Shown in pieces: positions 27,764 through 38,316 of a stretch of DNA of 64,000 nucleotides; within the stretch, counting starts at the first letter, position 1; every line of letters starts with the position of its first letter. The notes beneath the pieces are model-generated. The model was given only the letters and a program-made list of their open reading frames with translations, was not told the origin of the DNA and searched no databases. The position numbers and the translations under genes are program-made. This stretch comes from Paracoccus sanguinis (GTDB lineage Bacteria > Pseudomonadota > Alphaproteobacteria > Rhodobacterales > Rhodobacteraceae): assembly GCF_900106665.1 (NCBI RefSeq), contig NZ_FNNA01000001.1, positions 620,001-684,000 on the forward strand, written 5' to 3'.

Positions 27764-28926
27764 CGCCCGGCGCGCCCCAGCACGTCGGCGATCAGGTTCT
27801 GCGGCCGCCTGCGGGTCAGCGCGAGCAGCATCCCCAGCGTGATCCCCGAGGCGATCACCGACGAGCCGCCGTAGCTGACGAAGGGCAGCGTCATGCCCTT
27901 GGCCGGCAAGAGCCGCACCGCCACCCCCATGTTGATCAGCGCCTGCACCCCGAAGGCGCAGGCCAGCCCGGTCCCGGCAATACGGGCGAAGGGGTCGCGC
28001 TCGGCCAAGAGCCGCCAGAGCGAGCGGACCACGATCGCGCAGTAGAGCGCGATGATCAGCATCACCATGACGAAGCCGTATTCCTCGGCCGCGACCGCGA
28101 TGATGAAGTCGGTGTGGGCGTCGGGCAGCGACCACTTGACCGAGCCCTCGCCGACGCCGACGCCGAAGAACCCGCCCTCCTGGATGGCGTTGGTGGCGTA
28201 GCCGATCTGGGTCCGCGGATCGACCTCGGCCGACAGGAAGCCGTTGATGCGGCGGGCGAAATGTTCGCTGTTGGCATAGGCGAACGAGCCTGCGCCGGCG
28301 GCCAGCGCGATGATCCCCGCGATCAGCGTGACCGGCGCGCCCGAGACGAAATACATCACCAGCCAGGCGAAGAGGATCAGCGAGGCCTGGCCGAAGTCGG
28401 GCTGCAGCGCGAGCAGCAGGACCACGGTGGCGAGGATGAAGAAGGAATAGAGCCGCCCCGGCGGCCCGCCCACCGTCTGTGCCGAGGCCATGAACCAGGC
28501 GCAGAGGGCGATGAAGCCGGGCTTGAGGAACTCGGACGGCTGGACCGAGGCGAAGCCGAGGCTGAGCCAGCGCGTGGCCCCTTTGCCGAAGTCGGTGCCG
28601 ATGAAGGGCAGCGCGACAACGGTCAGGAACGCGCCCGCGAACAGCACTACCCCGAAGCGGCGGACCTGCACCGGCGACATCATCGAGATCACCAGCATCA
28701 CCGCGATGCCGATGCCGCCGAAGACCGCCTGCCTTGTGACATAGTAGAACTGCGGCAGCCCGTTACGCTCGGCCAGCGGCACCGACGCGGCGAGGCCGAG
28801 CAAGAGCCCGACCCCGAACAGCGCCAGCACGAAGCCGAGCGACCATCGGTCCACCGTGCGCCACCAGCGGGGAAGAATCGGATCGCCCACCCGCGCGGGT
28901 GTGGCGCCAAAGACCATCTCGGTCAT
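27760..28926 (-). CDS. ftsW: Lipid II polymerase/division protein FtsW
   Basis: The product has 388 residues with ten hydrophobic segments of the SEDS family. Conserved stretches include [34 protein letters not shown], and the C-terminal [18 protein letters not shown]. FtsW polymerises glycan strands at the septum with FtsI. It precedes murG with a 4-base overlap and follows murD after a 268-base spacer full of GC hairpins. Confidence 0.95.
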   Translation of the reverse strand: MTEMVFGATPARVGDPILPRWWRTVDRWSLGFVLALFGVGLLLGLAASVPLAERNGLPQFYYVTRQAVFGGIGIAVMLVISMMSPVQVRRFGVVLFAGAFLTVVALPFIGTDFGKGATRWLSLGFASVQPSEFLKPGFIALCAWFMASAQTVGGPPGRLYSFFILATVVLLLALQPDFGQASLILFAWLVMYFVSGAPVTLIAGIIALAAGAGSFAYANSEHFARRINGFLSAEVDPRTQIGYATNAIQEGGFFGVGVGEGSVKWSLPDAHTDFIIAVAAEEYGFVMVMLIIALYCAIVVRSLWRLLAERDPFARIAGTGLACAFGVQALINMGVAVRLLPAKGMTLPFVSYGGSSVIASGITLGMLLALTRRRPQNLIADVLGRAGR

Positions 28927-29049
28927 GGGACTACCGCCGTCACTGCCTCTGCCCTCGCCCGGATGTGCCCCCGGGTCTGCGAGGCAGGATAGCGCGGTTG
29001 GCCCGTCCGCGCTACAGCCGATTGGCGCGCGGGGACGATCGGCGCCGGA

Positions 29050-29182
29050 CCGGGGGCCAGCCCCCGGACCCCCGGGATATTTTCATCCAGCCCGAGGCCA
29101 ACCCCGAGGACGGCGGACTCAGGCGGTTCAGATTATCCTCGGGGGGAGTCGCGCACGCGCCCGGGGGCAGACAGCCCCCCTG
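29050..29182. repeat. GC hairpin and dispersed repeat copy 2 between ftsW and murD
   Basis: A 7-bp hairpin (29050-29056 with 29061-29067) is followed by CCCGGGATATTTTCATCC. At 29131-29182 lies an inverted copy of the element at 24839-24895: read on the minus strand it has GGGGGGCTGTCTGCCCCC, then CTCCCCCCGAGGATAAT. The 268-base stretch 28927-29194 holds nothing else that I can name. It may cause partial termination inside the dcw cluster. Confidence 0.65.
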
Positions 29183-29194
29183 CGACGCGGCCCC

Positions 29195-30601
29195 TCAGCG
29201 CGGCAGCGCGTTCACCAGCGCAGTGAAATGCTCGCCGCGTTTCTCGAAATTCGGGTACTGGTCGAAGCTCGCCGAGGCGGGGGCGAGCAGCACCGTGTCG
29301 CCCGGCTCGGCCTCGGCGTGGGCGCGGGCGACGGCGGCCTCCATCGTCTCGACGACCTCGTGCGGGGTCGCGCCGAGCTGCAGCGCGAAGTCGCGCGCCG
29401 AATGGCCGATGAGATAGGCCTTGCGCACCCGTCCGAACAGCGGCGCGAGGCTGGCGATGCCGCCCTCTTTCCCCAGCCCGCCGACGATCCAGCGGATGTT
29501 CTCGAACGCCAGCAGCGCCTTTTCGGCGCTGTCGACGTTGGTCGCCTTGGAATCGTTGACCCAGCGCACCCCGCCCAGCGTCGCCACCGTCTGGCTGCGG
29601 TGCAGCAGGCCGGCGAAGTCGTGGAACGCCGCCTCGATCTCGCGCGGGGCGAGGCCCACGGCGCGGCAGGCGGCATAGGCCGCGCAGGCGTTCTGGTGGT
29701 TGTGGGCGCCCGGCAGCCCGGTCACGGCCCGCAGGTCGATCGAGGCCACCTGCCGGCCCTTGCGCCACTCGGACAGGAACCCCTTGCGGGCTGTCACCGC
29801 CCAGCCGAAACCCTCGAGCTTGCCCTCGACCGAGACGCGGATCACCCGGTCGTCCTGCGGCCCCTGCCCCATCTGGCCGGCCAGATAGCGGCCCTCGGGC
29901 TCGTCCACGCCAATCACGCAGCGGTCCGGCCCGCCCTCGGCAAAGAGCCGCCGCTTGGCGGCGAAATACCCGCCCATGCCGCCGTGGCGGTCCATGTGAT
30001 CGGGCGAGAGATTGGTGAACACCGCCACGTCCGGGGTCAGCGCCCGCGCGAGGTCGGTTTGGTAGGACGACAGCTCGAGCACCACGACCTCGCCATCCAC
30101 CGGCGGGTCGAGCGACAGCACGCCGGTGCCGATGTTGCCGCCCATCTGGGTCGGCCGGCCGGCGCGGTCGAGGATGTGGTGGATCAGCGCCGTCGTGGTC
30201 GACTTGCCGTTCGAGCCGGTGACGCAGATCACCCGCGGGGGGGTGTCGAACGCCTCCCACCCCGTGCTGGCGAAACTGCGGAAGAACAGGCCGATGTCAT
30301 TGTCCACCGGCACCCCGCGGGCCAGCGCCTGCGCGATGGCCGGGTGCGGCGCGGGGTAGAGATGCGGGATCCCGGGCGAGGTGATGAGCGCGTTGATCCG
30401 CCCCTCGGCCCAGCCCGCGTCGCGGGTCAGGTCCACGAGCGCCAGCCCCTCGGCCTCGGCGCTGGCGCGGGTCTCGGCGCTGTCGTCCCAGGCGACGACG
30501 CGCGCACCCCCGGCAGCGAGCGCCGCGGCCGTGGCGCGGCCCGAACGGCCGAGCCCCAGCACGGCGATGGTCTGGTTCTCAACACCAAGCACAGGGATCA
30601 T
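29195..30601 (-). CDS. murD: UDP-N-acetylmuramoylalanine--D-glutamate ligase
   Basis: The product has 468 residues. The N-terminal [17 protein letters not shown] binds UDP-MurNAc-L-Ala, the P-loop is [17 protein letters not shown], and [17 protein letters not shown] is typical of MurD. It adds D-glutamate to the peptide stem. I chose ATG 30601 because it overlaps the upstream stop in an ATGA. A GTG at 30610 is possible and would add three residues. Confidence 0.96.
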   Translation of the reverse strand: MIPVLGVENQTIAVLGLGRSGRATAAALAAGGARVVAWDDSAETRASAEAEGLALVDLTRDAGWAEGRINALITSPGIPHLYPAPHPAIAQALARGVPVDNDIGLFFRSFASTGWEAFDTPPRVICVTGSNGKSTTTALIHHILDRAGRPTQMGGNIGTGVLSLDPPVDGEVVVLELSSYQTDLARALTPDVAVFTNLSPDHMDRHGGMGGYFAAKRRLFAEGGPDRCVIGVDEPEGRYLAGQMGQGPQDDRVIRVSVEGKLEGFGWAVTARKGFLSEWRKGRQVASIDLRAVTGLPGAHNHQNACAAYAACRAVGLAPREIEAAFHDFAGLLHRSQTVATLGGVRWVNDSKATNVDSAEKALLAFENIRWIVGGLGKEGGIASLAPLFGRVRKAYLIGHSARDFALQLGATPHEVVETMEAAVARAHAEAEPGDTVLLAPASASFDQYPNFEKRGEHFTALVNALPR

Positions 30602-32457
30602 AGCGGCCACACGATCGGCAGAAGGAGGAGGGAGACGGCCGCCACCACCACCTCGATCACCAGCCCCGGTTTCCAGTAGTCGCCGAAGCGGAAGCCGCCG
30701 GGACCGAGGATCAGGGTGTTGTTCTGGTGCCCGATGGGGGTGAGGAAGGCGCAGGAGGCGCCGATGGCGACGGCCATGAGGAAGCTGTCAGGGCTCGCGC
30801 CCAGCACGTCGGCGATGCCGAGCGCGATGGGCGTCATCACCGCCGCGGTGGCGGCGTTGTTCATCACGTCCGACAGCACCATCGTGACCACCAGCACCAG
30901 CGCCAGCGCCAGCAGCGGGCGTCCATCGGCAAGGCTGCCGACGAGGGTGCGGGCGATCAGCTCGGCCCCGCCCGTGGCCTCGAGCGCCGCGGCGACCGGC
31001 ATCAGCGCCCCCAGCAGCACGATCACCGGCCAGTCGATCGAATCGTACATCATCCGCAGCGGCAGCGCCCCGGTGATGATGACCCCCAGCACCGCGATCA
31101 GGAACGCGACCGCCGTCGGCAGCACCCCGAACCCGGCGAGCCCCACGCCCAGCGCCATGAACCCGGCCGCCGCCAGCGCCCGCCGCCGGTCGGGCAGCGT
31201 CAGCCCGCGCTCGGCCAGCGGGACGATGCCGTGCTCGGCCCCGAAATGCGTCAGCGCCTCGGTCGGTCCCTGCACCAGCAGCAGGTCGCCCGAGGCCAGC
31301 GGCGTGTCGCGCAGGCGCGAGGTCTGGCGGCGCCCCTCGCGGCCGAGGGCGAGCAGGTTCACCCCCAGCCGCGTGCGCAGCGCCAGCCCCATGGCCGAGC
31401 GGCCCACGATGTCCGAGCCGGGCAGCACCACGAATTCGCGGATCTGGATGTCCGAGGCCGGCGCGGCCAGCGCCGCGACGGGCCGGGCGGTTTCCTCGAC
31501 CGCGGCCTCGGTGGCCTCGTCTCCGGCTGCCTCGGCCGCCTCAGCCGCCTCGGCCGCCTCGCGCGCCGCGGCGTCGCGCGGCTCGAGGGCGAGGCCGAGG
31601 CGGGCGAGCACGTCGCCCAGCGCGGTGACGTCGCCCTCGACGATCAGGATGTCGCCGGCGTGGATGTTGCGCGAGCCGCGCGGCGCGGTCAGGTGGACCT
31701 CCCCGCGGACGAGGCCGGTGATCTGCGCGCCCTCCTTGGCGAACTGGCTTTCCGCCTCGTGCAGGGTCATGCGGGCGGCGGCAGAACCTTCCGATACGCG
31801 CAGCTCGGTCAGGTAGCTGCCGACGGCGAAGGCGTCGCCCGCCGCGGGGCGCGCCGGCACCAGCCGCCAGATGAAGAGCGCGAGCGCCACCACCCCGGTC
31901 ACGGCCACGGCGACCCCCACGGGGGCAAAGTCGAACATCCGGTAGGGGCCGAGCCCCGCCTCGGCCCGCAGGCCCGAGACGATGAGGTTCGGCGGCGTGC
32001 CGATCAGCGTCGTCATCCCGCCGAGCATGGTGGCAAAGGCCAGCGGCATGAGCACCTGCCCCGGCGCCCGGTCGTGGCGGTGCGCCAGCCGCACCGCGAC
32101 CGGCATCAGCAGCGCCATGGCGCCCACGTTGTTCATGAAGGCCGAGAGCAGCGCGCCCAGCGACAGCAGCGCCAGCAGCGAGACGGTCACGCCCCCCTGC
32201 TGCGGCAGCACCCGCCGCGCCAGCACGTCGACCGCGCCGGTGGTCTGCAGCGCGCGGCTGAGGATCAGCACGCAGGCCACGGTGATCACCGCGGGCTGGC
32301 TGAACCCGGCAAACGCCTCGCGCCCCGGGACGAGCCCGGCCAGCACCACCGCCACCAGCGCGATCAGCGCCACCAGGTCGTGACGCAGCCGGCCCCACAG
32401 GAACAGCCCGATCGTCCCGGCGAGAATGGCGAAGATCAGCGTCTGGTCCTGGGTCAT
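30598..32457 (-). CDS. SLC13/DASS-type permease with TrkA-C domains, inside the dcw cluster
   Basis: The product has 619 residues. Membrane segments flank two cytoplasmic TrkA-C (RCK_C) domains: about 215-290 ([19 protein letters not shown]) and about 335-415 ([19 protein letters not shown]). They are joined by a long Ala/Glu run (about 296-330). [20 protein letters not shown] and [16 protein letters not shown] are SLC13 signature sites, and a second set ([15 protein letters not shown] and [17 protein letters not shown]) lies at the C-terminus. Substrates in the family include sulfate and dicarboxylates. It overlaps both mraY and murD by 4 bases, so it is made with the wall enzymes. Why it is here is unknown. 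Confidence 0.87.
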   Translation of the reverse strand: MTQDQTLIFAILAGTIGLFLWGRLRHDLVALIALVAVVLAGLVPGREAFAGFSQPAVITVACVLILSRALQTTGAVDVLARRVLPQQGGVTVSLLALLSLGALLSAFMNNVGAMALLMPVAVRLAHRHDRAPGQVLMPLAFATMLGGMTTLIGTPPNLIVSGLRAEAGLGPYRMFDFAPVGVAVAVTGVVALALFIWRLVPARPAAGDAFAVGSYLTELRVSEGSAAARMTLHEAESQFAKEGAQITGLVRGEVHLTAPRGSRNIHAGDILIVEGDVTALGDVLARLGLALEPRDAAAREAAEAAEAAEAAGDEATEAAVEETARPVAALAAPASDIQIREFVVLPGSDIVGRSAMGLALRTRLGVNLLALGREGRRQTSRLRDTPLASGDLLLVQGPTEALTHFGAEHGIVPLAERGLTLPDRRRALAAAGFMALGVGLAGFGVLPTAVAFLIAVLGVIITGALPLRMMYDSIDWPVIVLLGALMPVAAALEATGGAELIARTLVGSLADGRPLLALALVLVVTMVLSDVMNNAATAAVMTPIALGIADVLGASPDSFLMAVAIGASCAFLTPIGHQNNTLILGPGGFRFGDYWKPGLVIEVVVAAVSLLLLPIVWPL

Positions 32458-33539
32458 CTGAGTTTGAGCGTGGCCAGACCGATCAGAGCAAGGATCACCG
32501 CGATGATCCAGAAGCGGATCACGATCTGCGGCTCGGCCCAGCCCTTTTTCTCGAAGTGATGGTGGATCGGCGCCATCAGGAACACCCGACGCCCGGTGCG
32601 CTTGAAGTAGAGCACCTGGATGATGACCGACAGCGCCTCGACCACGAACAGACCGCCGACGATGGCCAGCACGATCTCATGCTTGATGCAGACCGCGATG
32701 GCGCCCAGCGCGCCGCCGAGCGCGAGGCTGCCGGTGTCGCCCATGAACACCGCCGCGGGCGGGGCGTTGTACCACAGGAACCCAAGCCCGCCGCCGATCA
32801 GCGCCGCGACGAAGACGGCGATCTCGCCGGTGCCGGGGACGAAGTGGACGCCGAGGTAGTTGGCGAAGACGGCGTTGCCGACGAGATACGAGATGATGCC
32901 GAAGGTCGCGGCGGCGATCATCACCGGGCCGATGGCCAGCCCGTCCAGCCCGTCGGTGAGGTTCACCGCGTTCGCGGCCCCGACGATCACCAGCATGGCG
33001 AAGGGGACGAAGAACACCCCGAGGTTGATCAGCGCGTTCTTGAAGAACGGCAGCGCCAGTTGCCCCGAGAGCGCGTCCGGGTGCAGCGCCGCCGCCGCGA
33101 GGCCCGCGAGCGCGCCGACCGCCAGCCCGATCCCCATGCGGACCCGGCCCGAGACCCCGGCGTGGTGCTGCTTGGTCACCTTGGCGTAGTCGTCGGCAAA
33201 GCCGATCGCGGCGAAGGCCGCGGTGACCAGCAGCACGATCCAGATGTAGCCGTTGTCGAGCCGCGCCCAGAGCAGGGTCGAGACGAACAGCGCCGACAGG
33301 ATCAGGATGCCGCCCATCGTGGGCGTCCCCGCCTTGGCGAAGTGGTCAGGTCCGATCTCGCGCAGCGGCTGGCCCTTCTTCTGCTTCACGCGCAGAAAGT
33401 CGATCAGCGGCCGGCCGAAGATGAACCCGAAGATGAGCGCGGTGAAGAACGCCGCCCCGGCCCGGAAGGTGATGTAGCGGAACAGGTTGAACACCCCTCC
33501 GGCGCCGTCCGGGGACAGGGTGGCAAGCCAGTAGAGCAT
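32454..33539 (-). CDS. mraY: Phospho-N-acetylmuramoyl-pentapeptide transferase
   Basis: The product has 361 residues with about ten membrane segments. Catalytic-site segments are [38 protein letters not shown] and [15 protein letters not shown]. The [15 protein letters not shown] segment near the end is the HHH motif. It transfers the muropeptide to undecaprenyl phosphate, making lipid I. Order murF-mraY-murD is canonical apart from the inserted permease. Confidence 0.97.
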   Translation of the reverse strand: MLYWLATLSPDGAGGVFNLFRYITFRAGAAFFTALIFGFIFGRPLIDFLRVKQKKGQPLREIGPDHFAKAGTPTMGGILILSALFVSTLLWARLDNGYIWIVLLVTAAFAAIGFADDYAKVTKQHHAGVSGRVRMGIGLAVGALAGLAAAALHPDALSGQLALPFFKNALINLGVFFVPFAMLVIVGAANAVNLTDGLDGLAIGPVMIAAATFGIISYLVGNAVFANYLGVHFVPGTGEIAVFVAALIGGGLGFLWYNAPPAAVFMGDTGSLALGGALGAIAVCIKHEIVLAIVGGLFVVEALSVIIQVLYFKRTGRRVFLMAPIHHHFEKKGWAEPQIVIRFWIIAVILALIGLATLKLR

Positions 33540-33577
33540 CGGGATTCCTTCGGTCAGGTCGGGCGGGTCGGATCAGT

Positions 33578-35014
33578 TCAGCGTCGGGTCGGGATCGCGG
33601 CCGGGTCGGGCGGCGCGGCGTCGGGCGCGCCGTCGCCCGGGCGGTCCGGGGGCGCGCTCTGCCGGGATTTGCGCAGCGCGTCAACCACGCTTGCTACCCG
33701 CGACCCCTTGGAGCCCTTGACGAACACCACGTCGCCCGGCCGGGTCAGCTCGTCCACGCGGGCGCTCAGCCCGGCGGCGTCCTCGGACCAGAGCCCGCGC
33801 CGGTCGGCGGGCAGCGCATCCATCAGCGCCCGCATCCGCGGGCCGCAGGCGTGGACCAGCGCAACCTCTTGCAATTGCCGGTAATCCGCGATGGCCGCGT
33901 GCAGCGCCAGCTCGTCGGCCCCGAGTTCCAGCATGTCGCCGAGGATCGCCACCCGGCGGCCCGGCGGCATCCCCGCGAGGGTGGCAAGACCCGCGGCGAG
34001 GCTTGCCGGGTTGGCGTTGTAGCTGTCGTCGATCAGCGTGATTTCGCCGATCCGCTCGACCCCGCCGCGACCTTTGTAGGGGCGCCAGTCGGCCAGCCCC
34101 TCGGCCGCGCGGCGCGGATCAGCGCCGAGCGCGGTGACGGCGGCCAGGACGCCGACCGCGTTCATCACGAAATGCGCGCCCGCGGTGGCGAGGGTGAAGT
34201 CGAGCGTCTCGCCCAGCACCCGCGCCCGCACCTGCGTCACGCCGTCCGCGGCGGTGGCGCTGAGCGGCTTGGCCATGCCGTCACGGCCGAAGCCCACGAT
34301 GATGGCGCCCGCCCGGTCGGCGGCGTCGCGCAGGATCTGGGTCACGCCCAGATCCTCGGGCAGGATGGCGTGGCCCGCGGGCTCGAGCCCCTCGAAAATG
34401 GACGCCTTTTCCACGGCGATCCCGTCAAGGCTGCCGAATGCCTCCATATGCGCGGGCGCGACGGTGGTGATCATCGCCACGTGCGGGCGGGCCATGCGGG
34501 CGAGGGGCGCGATCTCGCCGGGGTGGTTCATCCCCAGTTCGAGAATGGCGAAATCGGTGTCGGCCGGCATCCGCGCCAGCGTCAGCGGCACGCCCCAGTG
34601 GTTGTTGAGGCTCGCCTCGGCGGCGTGGACGCGGCCCTGCGGGGCCAGCGCCGCGGCGGCCATGTCCTTGGTCGAGGTCTTGCCGACCGAGCCGGTGATG
34701 GCGAGCACCCGTCCCTGCGTCCGCGCCCGCGCCGCCCGGCCCAGCGCCTCGAGCGCCGGGACCACGTCCGCCACGACCAGCAGCGGCGCGTCCGCGGCCA
34801 CCCCCTCGGGGATGCGGCTGACCAGCGCCGCGGCCGCGCCCTTCTCGAGCGCCTGGGCCACGAAATCATGCCCGTCGCGGGCGTCCTTCAGGGCCACGAA
34901 CAGATCGCCCGGGCGGATCGTGCGGGTGTCGATCGAGAGCCCCTCGGCCACCCAGTCGGTCGTCGCCCGGCCGCCGGTGGCGGCGGCGGCCTCGGCTGCG
35001 GCCCAGAGGCTCAC
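33578..35014 (-). CDS. murF: UDP-N-acetylmuramoyl-tripeptide--D-alanyl-D-alanine ligase
   Basis: The product has 478 residues. The Mur ligase P-loop is LAITGSVGKTSTKDM (about 108-122), and ELGMNHPGEI and TLIDDSYNANPASL follow. It adds D-Ala-D-Ala to complete the pentapeptide. A GTG start at 35014 is chosen because it overlaps the murE stop as GTGA, and the open frame upstream is only the murE gene in another frame. The C-terminus has a proline-rich extension of about 25 residues (PPDRPGDGAPDAAPP), which is unusual and probably disordered. Confidence 0.94.
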   Translation of the reverse strand: MSLWAAAEAAAATGGRATTDWVAEGLSIDTRTIRPGDLFVALKDARDGHDFVAQALEKGAAAALVSRIPEGVAADAPLLVVADVVPALEALGRAARARTQGRVLAITGSVGKTSTKDMAAAALAPQGRVHAAEASLNNHWGVPLTLARMPADTDFAILELGMNHPGEIAPLARMARPHVAMITTVAPAHMEAFGSLDGIAVEKASIFEGLEPAGHAILPEDLGVTQILRDAADRAGAIIVGFGRDGMAKPLSATAADGVTQVRARVLGETLDFTLATAGAHFVMNAVGVLAAVTALGADPRRAAEGLADWRPYKGRGGVERIGEITLIDDSYNANPASLAAGLATLAGMPPGRRVAILGDMLELGADELALHAAIADYRQLQEVALVHACGPRMRALMDALPADRRGLWSEDAAGLSARVDELTRPGDVVFVKGSKGSRVASVVDALRKSRQSAPPDRPGDGAPDAAPPDPAAIPTRR

Positions 35015-36492
35015 AGCTTGCCATCCAGCGCCGCGACGGCGACCGAGGCCTGCTCGGCGTCGTCGAAGGGGAACACGTCGCTGCCGACGATCTGGCCCGT
35101 CTCGTGGCCCTTGCCGCAGATCAGCGCGGCGTCGCCGGGCTCGAGCCCGTCCACGGCGCGCAGGATCGCCTCGGCCCGGTCGCCGACCTCGGTCGCCTCG
35201 GGGCCGGCGCCGGCCATGACCTCGGCGCGGATCGCGGCCGGGTCCTCGGTCCGGGGGTTGTCGTCGGTGACATAGACCACGTCCGCGAACTGCCGCGCGG
35301 CCTCGCCCATCAGCGGGCGCTTGCCGCGGTCGCGGTCGCCGCCGGCGCCGATCACCGCGACGATGCGACCCATGACGTGCGGGCGCAGCGATTGCAGCGC
35401 CGCGATCACCGCGCCGGGCTTGTGGGCGTAGTCGACGAACACCGCCGCCCCGTTGTCGCGCTGCGCCGCGAGCTGCATCCGCCCCCGCACCGTGGTCAGC
35501 CCCGGCAGCGCCGCCAGCACCTGCGCCGGGTCCGCCCCGGTGGCAAGGCACAGGCCCGCCGCGCAGAGCACGTTCTCGGCCTGGAATCCGCCGATCAGCT
35601 CGAGCCGGACCATGTGGACCTGCCCGGCCAGCGAGAACCGCAGCTCCTGCCCGGTGGCGTCGTAGCGCTGGCCGAGGATGCGCAGGTCGCAGTCCTCGCC
35701 GCGGCCATAGGTGGTGACGCGCAGCCCGCGGGCGCGGGCGATGGCCTCGGCCTCGCGCCCGCGCGGCTCGTCGGTGCAGATCACCGCCGCCGCCCCGGGT
35801 TCGAGGATGTGGCTGAACAGCAGCGCCTTGGCGGCGAAGTAGCTGTCGAAATCCTTGTGATAGTCGAGGTGGTCCTGGCTGAAGTTGGTGAACGCCCCCG
35901 CCGCGACCCGCACCCCGTCCAGCCGGCGCTGGTCGAGCCCGTGGGACGAGGCCTCCATCGCCGCATGGGTGACGCCGGCGGCCGCGGCCTCGGCCAGCAC
36001 CCGGTGGAGGGTCACCGGCTCGGGCGTGGTGTGGGCGAGGCGGGCAGAATAGTCGCCCTCGACCCCCATCGTGCCAAGGCTGATCGCCTTGTGGCCCAGC
36101 GCCTGCCAGATCTGCCGGGTGAAGTTGGTGACCGAGGTCTTGCCCGAGGTGCCGGTGACGGCGACGACCGTCTCGGGCTGGGCCGCGAACCACAGCGCCG
36201 CCGCACCGGCCAGCGCGGCGCGGGCATCCTCGGCCACGACCAGTGCTGCGTCCGATCCCGCCAGCGCCTCGGCGGCCAGCGCCACGCCCTCGCGGTCGGT
36301 CAGGATCGCCGCCGCGCCCTGGCGCAGCGCGAAGGGGATGAACTCGCCCCCGTGGGTGGCCGATCCGGGCAGCGCGGCGAACAGGTGCCCGTCGCGGACC
36401 TGGCGCGAATCGACCGAAATCCCCGTGATCGCGGGGTCGCGCCCGTCCGCCGCCCGCAGCCCCAGCCCTGTCAGTTTCTTCTCGCTCTGCAC
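35011..36492 (-). CDS. murE: UDP-N-acetylmuramoyl-L-alanyl-D-glutamate--2,6-diaminopimelate ligase
   Basis: The product has 493 residues. The motif GISVDSRQVRDGHLFAALPG, the P-loop VTGTSGKTSVTNF and the late segment VYVTDDNPRTEDPAAI are present. The DNPR motif is the mark of meso-diaminopimelate-adding MurE, as expected for a Gram-negative wall. It lies 16 bases after ftsI and overlaps murF by 4. Confidence 0.97.
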   Translation of the reverse strand: MQSEKKLTGLGLRAADGRDPAITGISVDSRQVRDGHLFAALPGSATHGGEFIPFALRQGAAAILTDREGVALAAEALAGSDAALVVAEDARAALAGAAALWFAAQPETVVAVTGTSGKTSVTNFTRQIWQALGHKAISLGTMGVEGDYSARLAHTTPEPVTLHRVLAEAAAAGVTHAAMEASSHGLDQRRLDGVRVAAGAFTNFSQDHLDYHKDFDSYFAAKALLFSHILEPGAAAVICTDEPRGREAEAIARARGLRVTTYGRGEDCDLRILGQRYDATGQELRFSLAGQVHMVRLELIGGFQAENVLCAAGLCLATGADPAQVLAALPGLTTVRGRMQLAAQRDNGAAVFVDYAHKPGAVIAALQSLRPHVMGRIVAVIGAGGDRDRGKRPLMGEAARQFADVVYVTDDNPRTEDPAAIRAEVMAGAGPEATEVGDRAEAILRAVDGLEPGDAALICGKGHETGQIVGSDVFPFDDAEQASVAVAALDGKL

Positions 36493-36508
36493 CCGCAGCC
36501 CCTTGAGG

Positions 36509-38311
36509 TTATCTCGACGAGACCCTTACGGCATCGCTGGCGCGAGGTCCAATCTCGGGCAGCGCCGCGCCCTCGGGCTTCAGCCCCAGCATCGGTGTCA
36601 GCCGCTGGATCAGCGCCGCCGCGACCGGGGCGGCGGTGGCGCCGGCGGTGCGCAACTCGCCCCCGCCCGCCGCCGAGACCGAGGGCTCGTCGAGCGAGAC
36701 GACCAGCACGTACTCGGGCTTGTCGGTCGGATAGATCGCCGCGAAGGTCGAGACGACGCGGCTCTTGAAATACCCGCCGCCGGGCTTGGGCTTGTCGGCG
36801 GTGCCGGTCTTGCCGCCCACAGAATAGCCGGTGACCTCGGCGGCCTTGGCCGTCCCGCGGGTCACGACCCCGCGCAGCAGGTCGCGCGACGCCGCCGCCG
36901 CCTGCGGCGACAGCACCTGCTCACCCTGCACGGGCTGCTTGCGGTGGACCAGCGTGGGCCGCACCCGGCGCCCGTCGTTGGCCAGCGTCGCATAGGCCGA
37001 GGCGAGGTGCAGCGGGCTGGCCGCCAGCCCGTGCCCGAACGCCACCGTCGCCGCCGTCACTGCCGGCCAGCGGCGCGGCACCAGCGGCTTGCCGGTCGGC
37101 GCCTCGGTCATCTCGACCGGGGTCGGCTCGAAGAACCCGAGGTTCTTGAGGAACCGCTGCTGCCGCTCGGCCCCCAGCATCTGCGCCACCCGCACCGTCC
37201 CCACGTTCGAGGACTTGGCGATGATGTCGCGCACCGACAGCTGGCCGCCGTAGTTGTGGAAGTCGTGGATCAGGTACTTGCCGATCTTCATCGGCGAGTT
37301 GGCGTTGATCATGGTGTTGGCGTTGACGAGCTTTTCGTCGATCGCCTGCGCCACCGGGAAGATCTTGAAGGTCGAGCCGAGCTCGTACTGGCCCTGCACC
37401 GCCCGGTTGAAGAGCGGGCTATCCGAGGGATCGCCCTTGAGCAGCGGCCGCGGCCGGTCGTTGGGGTCGAAGTCGGGAAGGCTCGCCATGGCGATGATCT
37501 CGCCCGACTTCACCTCCATCAGGATGCCGGTCGCGCCCTTGGCGGACATGACCTTCATGCCGTTGGCCAGCACCTCCTCCATCGCCGCCTGCGCGGTCAG
37601 GTCGATGGAAAGCTGCAGCGGCGCGCCGCCGTTCGCGGGGTCGCGCAGCCAGCCGTCGAAGGCCTTTTCCACCCCCGCCATGCCCAGCACCTCGGCCGAG
37701 CTCACGCCCTCGTTGCCGAACTGCGAACCGCCGAGGATGTGGCTGGCGAGCCGCCCGTTGGGGTAAAGCCGCATCTCGCGCGGGCCGAAGACCAGCCCCG
37801 GCTCGCCGATGTCGTGGACGGCCTGCATCTGCTCGGGGCTGATCTTCTTCTTGATCCAGACGAACTTGCGCTCGCCCGTCAGGTCGGCCCTGAGGCGCTT
37901 GGCGTCTAGGTCGGGGAAGATCTTGGCCAGCTTCGCCGCCGCCGTCTCGGGGTCCACGAGGTCACGCGGGTGGGCATAGAGCGCGTGGGTCGAGAGGTTC
38001 GTGGCCAGCACCCGGCCGCGGCGGTCCACGATGTCGGCGCGCTGCGACATGATCTGCGCGCCCGAGGTCTGGGCGCGCGGCTCGACCGGCTGGCTCGAGG
38101 CGAGGGTGCCCATCTTGACCCCCACGGTCCCGAAGGCGAGCACGAAGCCCAGCACCATCCAGCGCAGCCGCCCCTCGGCCCGGCGCCGCGCGCGGTCCTG
38201 GATCTCGGCGTGGCGACGGGCGCGCAGCTCGGCTTCGATCTCGTCGGGGTCCTGGCCCTTCTGGCGGGCCGAGAGGATGCGGGCGAGCGGGCGAAGGGGG
38301 GTGCGGATCAT
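36509..38311 (-). CDS. ftsI: Peptidoglycan transpeptidase FtsI (PBP3)
   Basis: The product has 600 residues. A basic cytoplasmic N-terminus, one membrane helix (about 51-70) and the class B PBP dimerisation domain precede the transpeptidase. Catalytic motifs are visible: STFK in LGSTFKIFPVAQ, SSN in IIAKSSNVGTVRVAQ, and KTG in VGGKTGTADKPKPGGG. It cross-links septal peptidoglycan with FtsW. The start at 38311 is five bases from the ftsL stop. Confidence 0.95.
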   Translation of the reverse strand: MIRTPLRPLARILSARQKGQDPDEIEAELRARRHAEIQDRARRRAEGRLRWMVLGFVLAFGTVGVKMGTLASSQPVEPRAQTSGAQIMSQRADIVDRRGRVLATNLSTHALYAHPRDLVDPETAAAKLAKIFPDLDAKRLRADLTGERKFVWIKKKISPEQMQAVHDIGEPGLVFGPREMRLYPNGRLASHILGGSQFGNEGVSSAEVLGMAGVEKAFDGWLRDPANGGAPLQLSIDLTAQAAMEEVLANGMKVMSAKGATGILMEVKSGEIIAMASLPDFDPNDRPRPLLKGDPSDSPLFNRAVQGQYELGSTFKIFPVAQAIDEKLVNANTMINANSPMKIGKYLIHDFHNYGGQLSVRDIIAKSSNVGTVRVAQMLGAERQQRFLKNLGFFEPTPVEMTEAPTGKPLVPRRWPAVTAATVAFGHGLAASPLHLASAYATLANDGRRVRPTLVHRKQPVQGEQVLSPQAAAASRDLLRGVVTRGTAKAAEVTGYSVGGKTGTADKPKPGGGYFKSRVVSTFAAIYPTDKPEYVLVVSLDEPSVSAAGGGELRTAGATAAPVAAALIQRLTPMLGLKPEGAALPEIGPRASDAVRVSSR

Positions 38312-38316
38312 CGGCG

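Noticed and set aside
33578..36193. A single frame suggesting a murE-murF fusion
   Set aside because: The upstream part is the murE gene read in the wrong frame. A GTGA overlap gives a clean separate murF start.
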